NCBI GenBank assembly: GCA_964402955.1 | Contig: CAYOEZ010000021.1 | Location: 1 to 33,213 of the forward strand | Direction of reading: 5' to 3' | Source of the DNA: CAYOEZ01 sp964402955 | GTDB lineage: Bacteria > Chloroflexota > DTOL01 > DAOUCN01 | DNA length: 33,213 nt | Shown here: positions 24,923-32,395 of the stretch, piece by piece | How the letters are laid out: the number at the start of each line of letters is the position of its first letter | How positions within the stretch are numbered: position 1 is the first letter of the stretch | Notes under the pieces: model-generated | Told to the model about the DNA's origin: nothing | Seen by the model: the letters and a program-made list of their open reading frames with translations, nothing else | Database searches by the model: none | Position numbers and translations under genes: made by a program

Positions 24923-26653
24923 TTATGCAGCCGTTCTACTGGCATTCTCGGCCATGCGCACGGCCAAGCCAGCCATCAGCCAGAAAACAACATACGCTGG
25001 TGTGAAAGCGTAGAAGTGATCGAACAGACCGTGCAAGAACCAGGCCAGCATGCTTGTCGATAGGGCGATAAACCATACAAACGCGTCGCCGCCGGGCGGC
25101 GACAGACGATCGCCCCGGCGCAGACCCTTCAGCAACAGCGCCCAGAGCGTCCCCGCAAACCACAGGAACGCCGCTCCGCCGACAACACCTGACCCCACGA
25201 AGAACTCGATATACGTGTTGTTGGCATGAATTGTTGTATCCCAGCGCTGCCGGCCCAGATAGGCGCCATAGAAAAAGCGGAAGTTGTCCGGGCCGACGCC
25301 GAGAATGGGGCGTTCACGCAGCATCTGCCACGCAATGCGCCACAGGTCGAGTCTACCGGTTGGTTGCATACTCACGCCGCTGACGGCTAGAGTCGGCGCC
25401 GTAGAATCAGCTGCCGGTCCATCAGCCACCTGTCCTGCCACGGTCAGCCTCATGATAGCCGGCTGTGCTCCCTTCAAGGTGAACCAGGTGATCGTCTCCT
25501 GCAACATGTCCCATTCGACCGTGTATATCCCTGTATCAGGCGGCGCCGTGATCTGGGCAGACAGGCTGATTGTTTCTCCCGGGGCGATGTCACGTGGCAA
25601 GCGGGTGCGTAGAGCGCGTGTGGCCACAGACGTCCCGTTGGCGCGCACGATGCGATAGCTCAGGGCAAAGTATTGCGCACCGCCAGCCTGCCACACGCGC
25701 ACGCTCGTGTTCGTAACGATGAACGGTATGGAGGCTGTCTCCTTGGGCCGCAAAGTAGCGGTAGCGGGCAATTGGTAGCCGGCTCGATACCAGAGTGAAT
25801 CACCCTCGCTGCGCAGGCGCAAGCCCACCAGCGGGTTGGCAGCAATAAGCGCGACAGCGAACACCAGCGCGCCAAACACCGCAAACAGGTTGGCCCGCGC
25901 CAGGGCGCGTTGGCGCCGCCATACCACGACAGCCGCCACACATAGCGCCACGCACACCGCCACGATACCTGATCGTGTCAGCGTCAAAACGAGCGCGCTC
26001 ATTAACGCAACCAGGCCGCCAGCCAGAAGCAGGCGCAGAATGGCGCCCCGCGCCGTAACGATCCAGGCGACTGCCACAGGAATGATCAGTTCCAGATACA
26101 TGGCGGTGATCGTCGTATATATTAGTGTGGACGTCAGGCGGAGTAGGTCGCCCACCCTCGTTGGCGCGCCTCGCCACCGGACAAGCCATGAGGCAATCGG
26201 CGAAAAGCCGGCCATCTCGGCCAGACCCAACACGGCTACCGCTAATCCGCCAACGACTGCTGCCTTGAGCACAGTGGTCTGCCGCGGCAGCGTGGTCAGG
26301 TTGTAGGCAACCCAGGCGATGGCCAGGCCGCTAACGACGCGACTGATGAAGCGCAGTGAATCCAGACGGTTGCTTGGCGCTATGAACATCGCCACCAACA
26401 GGGCAGCTATCCAGACTGCCACCGGCGCAACCAGAGCGGACGGCGCACGCGGCATACGCCCGCCAGCCGCAGCGCTGCATAGCCAGATCCCGACTGCCAT
26501 GACAAGAAGGATCTCGATGTTGGTCATGCTGAGACGGGCGCTGGCGCGGATAACCAGATTCGGCGATTCAAAGGCTGCGAGTAGCGCCAGCAGAAGCAAT
26601 GCGCAATAGCCTGCACGATCGAGCGCCCCGGCCAACGCGGATCGTCCCTTCAT
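24923..26653 (-). CDS. O-antigen ligase/polymerase-type (Wzy_C) membrane protein with inserted Ig-like domain
   Basis: A 576-residue polytopic membrane protein. The ATG at 26653 follows GGAGGAGG. About ten helices precede residue 275, with LTLTRSGIVAV (223-233) as the conserved arginine segment of the family. Residues about 285-405 form an extracytoplasmic beta-rich insert: PFIVTNTSVRVWQAGG, LPRDIAPGETISLSAQ, then YTVEWDMLQETITWF. This is a Trp-bearing Ig-like domain of the NBR1/FW type. The ligase signature resumes with RPILGVGPDNFRFFYG and IHANNTYIEFFVGSG (His477), followed by four or so more helices. It probably polymerises or ligates lipid-linked glycans on the outer face of the membrane. 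It is co-transcribed with the glycosyltransferase downstream. Confidence 0.88.
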   Translation of the reverse strand: MKGRSALAGALDRAGYCALLLLALLAAFESPNLVIRASARLSMTNIEILLVMAVGIWLCSAAAGGRMPRAPSALVAPVAVWIAALLVAMFIAPSNRLDSLRFISRVVSGLAIAWVAYNLTTLPRQTTVLKAAVVGGLAVAVLGLAEMAGFSPIASWLVRWRGAPTRVGDLLRLTSTLIYTTITAMYLELIIPVAVAWIVTARGAILRLLLAGGLVALMSALVLTLTRSGIVAVCVALCVAAVVVWRRQRALARANLFAVFGALVFAVALIAANPLVGLRLRSEGDSLWYRAGYQLPATATLRPKETASIPFIVTNTSVRVWQAGGAQYFALSYRIVRANGTSVATRALRTRLPRDIAPGETISLSAQITAPPDTGIYTVEWDMLQETITWFTLKGAQPAIMRLTVAGQVADGPAADSTAPTLAVSGVSMQPTGRLDLWRIAWQMLRERPILGVGPDNFRFFYGAYLGRQRWDTTIHANNTYIEFFVGSGVVGGAAFLWFAGTLWALLLKGLRRGDRLSPPGGDAFVWFIALSTSMLAWFLHGLFDHFYAFTPAYVVFWLMAGLAVRMAENASRTAA

Positions 26654-26753
26654 GGAAACCTCCTCCAGCGTGTAATGCCCGCATGATCTTTAGCACGTGT
26701 CGCGCCAGCAGCCTCAAGCGGCAGGTGTGAGCGTGTATGTCTCTCCAGCGGCA

Positions 26754-26814
26754 GTGAGGCAATTGATTGCCGCCCAACAGCGCGTGTCAGCACAATGGCA
26801 ATGAATTGCCTCAC
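26754..26814. repeat. Long inverted repeat upstream of the ligase-like gene
   Basis: Arms of 18 bp (26754-26771 and 26797-26814) pair with one mismatch around a 25-nt loop; the arm reads GTGAGGCAATTGATTGCC. It lies 19 bp after the stop of the minus-strand heparinase-family gene and could act as its transcription end, but no T-run follows. It is more probably a dispersed palindromic repeat. No gene is seen in 26654-26832. Confidence 0.8.
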
Positions 26815-26832
26815 GACGACCTCATTCTCCCT

Positions 26833-29082
26833 CTACAGTGCGCTCAGTTTGACGGCGATCTCCAGGCGGCCGGAGCGTGCGGGCTTGCAGATGGCGATGC
26901 GGCGCTGCACATCGCCGCCCAGGAGCGGCAAGTCGTCCACCCGCGCGCTGCATCCTGCCGGGACGCAGATCTCAACCTGCCCCTTCTTGCCCTTAAGGAC
27001 GATCTGGCTGCCGTTGATCTTAACCTCTTGCTGTGTGTTCCAGTAGAACTCGACGCCGTCGCCGCTGGCGAGATCGTAGTCGTCGCTGATCGTCAGCGTG
27101 TTGGGGGTAGGCGAGTCCCATGTCCTGATCCACTTCTTGTAGAAGCCTTCCCATCCGGGCGTCAGGTTGATTGTGGCGTGCATGCGGGTCGCGTCGCCCT
27201 CGCCGCGCGGCCTGACATCGAACGGCAGCGGGCTTTGCGGATGCGGGCGGTCGATAAGTCCAGCGGGAACGAGCATGTTGTGGCGCTGGCAGGTCTTGAG
27301 CGTCAGCGACAATGGGTGAGCATAGTCGCAGGTGCCGGGGTCCATGGCGAAGGTTTCGCCGGCGAATTCCAGCACGAAGTTGCCTTTGTCCTCGTGGGTA
27401 TGTCCTGCCCCGGCCTTGTTGCCCATGATGAACAGCTTGACCGTGTGGTCGCCGAGCTTGCGCAGCGACGCCATCACGCCCATGACGGGGAGGAAGATAA
27501 AGGACTGTGGTTGCGGATCCTGCTCGGGCACATTCTTGGACATCTGCCAGGCCAGAACGGTCTCGGCCACGCCGCCCGTGCGCGCCATCGTCTTGTGGAA
27601 TATCGTCGTCCACTGGCTGTGCGGCAAGAGCGCTGCCATCACAGAGGCGGCCTCTTGTTCCATCTGTGGCCGGCCGTCGCAGATGGGGATGACGTCGCCA
27701 TTGTCCGTGGTCGAGGCCATGACTTCGGCGAAGGTTGTCGTGCGCTTCATGCTCTGCGGGATAATGGCGGCGAATTGCTTGCCCCGCGCCCGCGCACAGT
27801 AGTAGAGCGGCAGCCCGCCGTCGCGCGCCACGCAGCGGAAGTAGCTTGGCCCTTCCATGTACCCGCCGTCAGGCAGCACGCTATCTTCAAGGTTCTCTAG
27901 CAGATTCTGATAGGCGATTTCCGTAAACGGCTCCACGTGCTTCCAGTAGCGCTCCAACGTCAGGTAGCCCAGCATGCGGCCGGGCGTGAACCAGGCCAGT
28001 TGGTTCATGTGGAAAATGTACTCATGCTTCCAGGTGATGAAGTTGATGTTACCCAGGCCTTCCTCGGCGATGCGGCGCAGGAGGTAGTCGCGCCCCATCT
28101 CGGTGAACATCTCGCCGGCCAGGTCAAGGATCAGGGCAACCTCGTGCACGCACAGCGACTGCACGAAGCAGCGGTGCTCAAAGGTGCTGCCGGGGAAGTA
28201 GCAGATCATGCCGTCGTCCCAATGGTCGCACATGGCGATGGACATAGCGTAGCGCGCGGCCAGCCGCAATAGCCTCTTATCTTTGAGCAGCAGGCCGGCG
28301 ATGGCGGCGTTGGACCCGGGTGACTGATGCAGCAGGAGGTTGCTGTAGTCGCGTTGGCGGCAGTAGCGCGTGTCGTTCCAGAAGTTCACGTATTCGCTGA
28401 TCATCTGCTCCGGAACAAGTTTGGCGGCATTGTCAGCGGCTTTCGTGAATGGTGAGCCGCCATTTTTCTTGAGATGCGCGCTATGCTCCTTGCGGAACTG
28501 CGCCAGCTCCTGTGAGTTGATCAGGAGACCCAGCACTGGTTCGAAACCAGGCTCAAAGCTCTCGGGCTTGATGTAGCCCTGCCACTGCGCGTCAAATCGT
28601 TTCCACTGCGCCTGATAGCGCTGCAGGAGTGCGACGTTTTGCAGGCCGATCCAGTTGAACCACCCCGCGGCCATGCCCTCATCTGCCGCGTCAACCTCAA
28701 GTGTTAGCGCATCGATGTGCGTGGCGCCCTTGAGGTCGATCTCATATTCGATCTTCATGGTTGTCGCCGCAGCCGAGGTAAACTGCACTTCGCCGGCGTT
28801 GGTTGAGGCGATCAGGCGAAAGATGGAGTGTTCAGGCGCCATCACTGAAATGTTGAGGCGGTCGTAGCCGGTGCAATCGACATCGACCCGGCGCGACATG
28901 CGCAGCGCCGGTCCCTGTTTGGGCTTGCGCGTCCACTCGAAGTTGACAAAGCACCAGGACTGGTAGACGGTCAGGCCGTGGTCTCTGCCGTCCGCGATTG
29001 TCCACTGGGGCAAGCCGCTGAGCTCGGGGTCCCAGAATGGCTCAAAGATGGCTTCGGCCATGTTGATCGGGGTGACTTTCAT
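26833..29082 (-). CDS. Heparinase II/III-family polysaccharide lyase-like protein
   Basis: A 749-residue protein. The ATG at 29082 is chosen for the GGAGG just upstream; the open frame continues 55 codons further, but that part spans the promoter. An N-terminal beta domain (to about residue 150) resembles a carbohydrate-binding jelly roll (FNWIGLQNVALL ends it). A helical toroid follows (EYIFHMNQLAWFTPGRMLGY, then DGGYMEGPSYF). The C-terminal beta-sandwich carries the family motif AGAGHTHEDKGNFVLEFAG at about 557-575 and FAMDPGTCDY. The His/Tyr pairs in the helical part would carry out beta-elimination of a uronic-acid polymer. No signal peptide is seen. It may degrade the host's own exopolysaccharide or an imported uronic-acid oligosaccharide. 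The gene has its own promoter. Confidence 0.85.
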   Translation of the reverse strand: MKVTPINMAEAIFEPFWDPELSGLPQWTIADGRDHGLTVYQSWCFVNFEWTRKPKQGPALRMSRRVDVDCTGYDRLNISVMAPEHSIFRLIASTNAGEVQFTSAAATTMKIEYEIDLKGATHIDALTLEVDAADEGMAAGWFNWIGLQNVALLQRYQAQWKRFDAQWQGYIKPESFEPGFEPVLGLLINSQELAQFRKEHSAHLKKNGGSPFTKAADNAAKLVPEQMISEYVNFWNDTRYCRQRDYSNLLLHQSPGSNAAIAGLLLKDKRLLRLAARYAMSIAMCDHWDDGMICYFPGSTFEHRCFVQSLCVHEVALILDLAGEMFTEMGRDYLLRRIAEEGLGNINFITWKHEYIFHMNQLAWFTPGRMLGYLTLERYWKHVEPFTEIAYQNLLENLEDSVLPDGGYMEGPSYFRCVARDGGLPLYYCARARGKQFAAIIPQSMKRTTTFAEVMASTTDNGDVIPICDGRPQMEQEAASVMAALLPHSQWTTIFHKTMARTGGVAETVLAWQMSKNVPEQDPQPQSFIFLPVMGVMASLRKLGDHTVKLFIMGNKAGAGHTHEDKGNFVLEFAGETFAMDPGTCDYAHPLSLTLKTCQRHNMLVPAGLIDRPHPQSPLPFDVRPRGEGDATRMHATINLTPGWEGFYKKWIRTWDSPTPNTLTISDDYDLASGDGVEFYWNTQQEVKINGSQIVLKGKKGQVEICVPAGCSARVDDLPLLGGDVQRRIAICKPARSGRLEIAVKLSAL

Positions 29083-29196
29083 CGTTCCTCCATCGGCAAG
29101 GTGGCTGTGGCTTTGTAGCTGCATGTATGGTCTGCGCTGAGACGCCGTCATCTCCAGCCCGGCTGGAGTGAGGAAGCAGGGTGGCAACAGGAACGA

Positions 29197-29225
29197 ATCG
29201 TACCATGCACGCCAACAGGTGTCAA
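29197..29225 (-). promoter_or_regulatory. Sigma70-type promoter for the heparinase-family gene
   Basis: On the minus strand: TTGACA (29225-29220), 17-bp spacer, TACGAT (29202-29197). The leader to the ATG at 29082 is about 110 nt. This explains why the in-frame extension of the ORF beyond 29082 should not be taken as coding. Confidence 0.78.
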
Positions 29226-29281
29226 GTGTTTCTGCGCCTCCTGTCATTGCTCTACGATCATAACAGAGGCAATTCGAAGTC

Positions 29282-29310
29282 TTGCACGCAGCCTTCTAGA
29301 GTGGTATAAT
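29282..29310 (+). promoter_or_regulatory. Sigma70-type promoter P1 of the accessory module
   Basis: TTGCAC (29282-29287), 17-bp spacer, TATAAT (29305-29310) followed by ACGTAGTGTC. It lies upstream of a possible 36-codon ORF and is nearly the same design as P2 at 29568-29596. Confidence 0.75.
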
Positions 29311-29393
29311 ACGTAGTGTCAGAGGTTGGTACTGGCCCTGCGGGGTAGGGATCGAGTCCTTCGATGAGTTGTTTTCGATAGGAAAGCGGTACC

Positions 29394-29504
29394 ATGAACG
29401 CTAGGCTGGTGGGTCCCGGGCAGATGGAGCAGTCGCCAGAGCGGAGAGAACACCTGGTCATTCTCTGGTCCGACGAATCGCGTGCCTATCAACTTGCGCC
29501 GTAG
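29394..29504 (+). CDS. Possible small ORF, 36 residues, between two promoters
   Basis: ATG 29394 to TAG 29502-29504 encodes a small hydrophilic peptide (MNARLVGPGQMEQSPERR at its start, SDESRAYQLAP at its end). AGGA lies 11-14 bases upstream, a weak ribosome site. It is the only open stretch in the leader after promoter P1. It could be a leader peptide, a small protein or chance. No known family is evident. The rest of 29083-29664 holds only the three promoters described and no other gene. Confidence 0.3.
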   Translation: MNARLVGPGQMEQSPERREHLVILWSDESRAYQLAP

Positions 29505-29567
29505 TGCTATCAGTTTCCCTAACGAAAGCAACTGCGGATTTGCTGTTTGTTCAATGTGGTAATTGCA

Positions 29568-29596
29568 TTGCACAACTCATATCTTGGTGGTATAAT
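29568..29596 (+). promoter_or_regulatory. Sigma70-type promoter P2 of the accessory module
   Basis: TTGCAC (29568-29573), exactly 17 bp, TATAAT (29591-29596). The bases before and after the -10 box (GTGG before, then AC.T.GTC) match P1, so the two promoters look like relatives. It starts transcription about 60 bp before the phosphoribosyltransferase-like gene. Confidence 0.8.
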
Positions 29597-29664
29597 ACTT
29601 GTCACTTGCTGATTCTCGAATGGCTATCTGAGCGAAGGGGCTTGCTATAGCCGGAGGGCATGCC

Positions 29665-30315
29665 ATGAGTAATCCAGTTACCGGACCTGGTATCATGACC
29701 GAGGCCGTAGACGCACCAGACCTTGCGCAGCGGTTGATCAGACTCTGCAAAGAGGTCAGTGCGAAACAGGAAGTTGGTGGAAAGACTTGGGTTTACCTCG
29801 ATCGGCTCTGGCGTGAAGTGGATCGTCGATCTCAGTTCGTAGACATAGCCACCGAATACCTGAAATTGCTACTGGACAAGGATTCTGGGGTGTCAGGGGG
29901 CTATCGGGATGTGGTCGTCGTATCACCCGACACCATATCGTCCTCCTACGGTTCTGCTCCCGTGGTCTTCTCTGCAGCAGAGCGGATCGGTGTGCGCGTG
30001 GCCATCTGGGAAGAGCATGGCGAGATTCCAGGCAATAGACCGCGCATGATAGGGACGGAAGCCGGTGATTTGCACGTCGTTGTGCTTCAGGATGTGGTTC
30101 GTCATGCGGGGACAGCGGTCAGGATGTTGGACGCGCTGAAGGACAGGAACTGGTATCTCAATGCTTACGCGTGTTTTGTGCTCAACCCTTGGGATAGCGC
30201 AAGACTTGAGCGGATGGGTGCCGAGTACTCCATGAAAGTTTATGCAGGTCTGAAGGGAAGGGCCAACGTTCCTCTGAGGATTAGGTATCTAGTAAGAGCC
30301 GATGCCGACCTCTGA
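29665..30315 (+). CDS. Phosphoribosyltransferase-like protein 1 (type I PRTase fold, altered PRPP loop)
   Basis: A 216-residue soluble protein. The ATG at 29665 follows GGAGGG. The order of elements fits a type I phosphoribosyltransferase of the orotate type: an N-terminal helical hood with KTWVYLDRLWREVDRR, then the strand RDVVVVSPDTISSSYG (81-96), then RIGVRVAIWEE, and then the PRPP-binding strand and loop HVVVLQDVVRHAGTAV (137-152). The canonical loop has two acidic residues and TTG; here it is QD and HAG, so PRPP may be bound weakly or not at all. Such proteins make nucleotides from PRPP and a base, but relatives also serve as sensors or effectors in regulatory and defence systems. It begins a run of five genes on one transcript, and no pyrimidine biosynthesis gene is nearby. 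A non-metabolic role is therefore a fair guess. Confidence 0.6.
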   Translation: MSNPVTGPGIMTEAVDAPDLAQRLIRLCKEVSAKQEVGGKTWVYLDRLWREVDRRSQFVDIATEYLKLLLDKDSGVSGGYRDVVVVSPDTISSSYGSAPVVFSAAERIGVRVAIWEEHGEIPGNRPRMIGTEAGDLHVVVLQDVVRHAGTAVRMLDALKDRNWYLNAYACFVLNPWDSARLERMGAEYSMKVYAGLKGRANVPLRIRYLVRADADL

Positions 30316-30337
30316 TTCTTAGTTGTAAGGAGTGCGT

Positions 30338-30787
30338 ATGGCAGACGATGAGAGGAACAGATATCTGGTTGACTGGGGAACAGGGTTATTCACGGTGTTC
30401 TGGGGCGTGTGGTGGACGTATGTGGCGGACGGGGCCCTCCGTAATAACGTCGTCATTACTCTGTTTGGTGGCTTCTCGCTGCCTGCAGACTTTATTGCGG
30501 TGTCTCTTGTGATTTATGTTGCAGCACTTGTATACACATATGTAGGATGGATGTGGATGATACATCCACTAAGCTACCGCACGCCGATTGGTGGACTAAA
30601 GAACCCACTGATCAGAACGATTGTCATCGTGGTGGGTGTGTGGCTTGTATCGATGGTTCTGTCTTGGAACTCCGTGCTCAATAGAGCACAAGTAATCTAT
30701 GGTGTCCTGTTGTCCATTGCGTGGATTGCTACAATCGTGGCGATCTTGCTTAAGGGGTCGCAGTGGCGACCGGTACCTGCACAGTGA
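30338..30787 (+). CDS. Four-helix membrane protein of unknown function
   Basis: A 149-residue protein. The ATG at 30338 follows AAGGAG. Four hydrophobic segments are visible: about 12-30 (DWGTGLFTVFWGVWWTYVA), 51-75 (FIAVSLVIYVAALVYTYVGW), 92-110 (TIVIVVGVWLVSMVLSW) and 117-137 (QVIYGVLLSIAWIATIVAIL). The loops are short and carry few charged residues. It starts 22 bp after the PRTase-like gene and is followed within 10 bp by a 44-residue single-helix gene. I recognise no family. Its place between a PRTase-like protein and further membrane proteins suggests a small membrane complex. Confidence 0.7.
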   Translation: MADDERNRYLVDWGTGLFTVFWGVWWTYVADGALRNNVVITLFGGFSLPADFIAVSLVIYVAALVYTYVGWMWMIHPLSYRTPIGGLKNPLIRTIVIVVGVWLVSMVLSWNSVLNRAQVIYGVLLSIAWIATIVAILLKGSQWRPVPAQ

Positions 30788-30794
30788 GAATAAT

Positions 30795-30929
30795 ATGAAC
30801 AGTGGAATTGTAGGGTTTGTAGCATTCGTTGTGATTCCTGGCTTGCTCTTGATCAGTATCGCTCAGGAATTGATTGACAGCTTCCGCCAGGCACGGCGGC
30901 AGTCCCGGCAAGAGGATCCGAGCTTGTAA
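30795..30929 (+). CDS. Small single-helix membrane protein, 44 residues
   Basis: ATG 30795, seven bases after the previous stop, with only a weak GAGAA upstream, so translational coupling is likely. One helix (GIVGFVAFVVIPGLLLISIA) is followed by a basic, charged tail (DSFRQARRQSRQEDPS). The same pattern (GFVA, IP, LL, S, then ARR) recurs at the N-terminus of the 283-residue protein encoded next, so the two probably share ancestry or a binding partner. No known family. Confidence 0.55.
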   Translation: MNSGIVGFVAFVVIPGLLLISIAQELIDSFRQARRQSRQEDPSL

Positions 30930-30967
30930 TCCAGCGTCCACAACGAATATGGGCGGAGGCGGCGAGT

Positions 30968-31819
30968 ATGACCGGTGCAGATGTGGCAGCGCTTCTCGGT
31001 TTCGTGGCGATACCATTATTGCTTGTCTCTTGGATGATCCTCGAGTGTATCTGGGCGGTAGTCAATGCTCGAAGGCATCAACGAGTTGGAAATGTGGTCG
31101 CGTTGGTCGATGAGATACTCGCGGCTATGCAGGTTCCCGCAAGTGTGGAAGTCGCCCAAATCAAGGCTGATTCATTGCAGAGAATAGCAATCGAAAAGAA
31201 AGCACCCCTATGGCTACAGGTGTTTGCACCGCAGTTAAGCGCTCCGATTCAGCTTGCCCTGCATGCAGAATCACACGGAAGGGATGTTGCTGCCGACGCT
31301 GAGTATGTCGGTCGTCTTGCCGACCTCATCAAGAAGGGCAGGTCAGCGATAGAGAGAGAGGATCAGCTGGACTTGGCGCGGGTGATAGGCGAGATCTACA
31401 CAATGGCATTCACGGACCTGAACCTCATGGTCCGAACTGAAGTGTCAAGGGATGAGATGCCCGACTGGGTGGTGGACAACAACGCAGATCCGTGCCTGCT
31501 ATTGAGCAGAATCCTGACTCAGGCTGCGGACAGCTTGGACCAGGGTTCAACATTGGATGCCAAGCTACTGGTATGGTATGCGCTGGAAAAGATGCCTTCA
31601 ATGATCCGCCCGGGCAGACTCCCAATATCGTTGTTCGCCCTGAGCTGGGCGAAAGCGGGCCTCATTGACTTGTCTCAACCTGAGAGCTATGTGTTGTCTC
31701 CGTTGACGAGCTCACCTGAAGTTGCTCTAGCTACGCGGCTTCGAGCGGTAGCCGCCGCTGCCTCGAAGAAAGACAAACGCCGACTCGTTCGCGTCATTGC
31801 GAGCTGCGGCGATGTGTGA
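30968..31819 (+). CDS. Membrane-anchored protein of unknown function, 283 residues
   Basis: ATG 30968 after GGAGG. One N-terminal helix (about 7-31, LLGFVAIPLLLVSWMILECI) is followed by a basic ARRHQR stop-transfer segment. A helix-rich soluble domain of about 240 residues follows, presumably cytoplasmic. It contains LVDEILAAMQVPASVEVAQ, APLWLQVFAPQLSAPIQLAL, LADLIKKGRSAIERED and DAKLLVWYALEKMPSMI. I recognise no domain or catalytic motif; the soluble part might be a helical repeat or scaffold. Its last eight bases overlap the start of the second PRTase-like gene, so the two products are probably made in step. The N-terminus resembles the 44-residue protein just upstream. Confidence 0.7.
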   Translation: MTGADVAALLGFVAIPLLLVSWMILECIWAVVNARRHQRVGNVVALVDEILAAMQVPASVEVAQIKADSLQRIAIEKKAPLWLQVFAPQLSAPIQLALHAESHGRDVAADAEYVGRLADLIKKGRSAIEREDQLDLARVIGEIYTMAFTDLNLMVRTEVSRDEMPDWVVDNNADPCLLLSRILTQAADSLDQGSTLDAKLLVWYALEKMPSMIRPGRLPISLFALSWAKAGLIDLSQPESYVLSPLTSSPEVALATRLRAVAAAASKKDKRRLVRVIASCGDV

Positions 31820-32309
31820 ACGATCAAGCGCTCCGGACAGAGCGGCATTGTCGCGGGCTATCTTAGAACGATCATTCACTCTCACGTCAGCCGGCGTGCG
31901 CTTCTCCAAAGTCGAGATTGCCAAATGCCCGGAGCTCGTATACGGTGCCTCGCGCTGCGCGCAGCAGGACATCGATCCGGAAATCAGCGGTCTGTGCGTG
32001 TTGGCCACTTCCGGTATCCCGTTTGGTGCCGTCCTCTCGCAAATCGTATGCAGACCCATGTACATCTATCGTCGACATCAATGGGCAGTTTCAGATGGAT
32101 CCCACGCGCCGAGTACAAACGGACTACCCCGACTCTTGCAACTCGCTGCGCACGCTGTGTCTGCTGGGAGCAGACTTCGCGCAACCCGCCACTTCGCAAT
32201 CCTTCCCAGCATTCCCGAAAAGGCATCTGTGGCTCTTGTGGACTCGCACATGAGAACGGGCAGCACAGCATCTGCCTGCTGTGCTGCTGTTCTGCTTATG
32301 ACGAAATGA
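31812..32309 (+). CDS. Phosphoribosyltransferase-like protein 2, probably 3'-truncated
   Basis: ATG 31812 overlaps the previous stop by eight bases. The 165-residue product follows the orotate-PRTase plan: FTLTSAGVRFSKVEIAK (22-38), like the FxLxSGxxS start of that family; DPEISGLCVLATSGIPFGAV (55-74), like the substrate-pocket strand; MYIYRRHQW; and the PRPP loop VALVDSHMRTGSTA (140-153). The loop has one Asp followed by Ser instead of the usual acidic pair. The protein ends 12 residues after the loop (LLMTK), where family members normally have 30-50 more residues. Its TGA at 32307 coincides with what may be the left end of the IS3-family element. It is probably disrupted by that insertion. 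Two other frames are open in the same stretch, but this one alone gives PRTase motifs. Confidence 0.55.
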   Translation: MCERSSAPDRAALSRAILERSFTLTSAGVRFSKVEIAKCPELVYGASRCAQQDIDPEISGLCVLATSGIPFGAVLSQIVCRPMYIYRRHQWAVSDGSHAPSTNGLPRLLQLAAHAVSAGSRLRATRHFAILPSIPEKASVALVDSHMRTGSTASACCAAVLLMTK

Positions 32310-32395
32310 GACAAACGGGCATCGATATTATGTGAGGGTCTCGCCCTTCCCGATCTTCTCTAGAAGGAGTATACTGATGATCAGGGAGGAGCATG

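Noticed and set aside
26767..27900. Open frame of 377 codons on the + strand
   Set aside because: Antisense to the heparinase-family gene; composition is low-complexity and no motif is visible.
29083..29247. N-terminal extension of the heparinase-family protein
   Set aside because: The stretch contains the promoter TTGACA/TACGAT, while the ATG at 29082 has a proper ribosome site.
31918..32335. Two alternative + strand frames over the second PRTase-like gene
   Set aside because: Their products are Arg/Ser/Cys-rich without motifs; only the 31812 frame gives the PRTase strands and loop.
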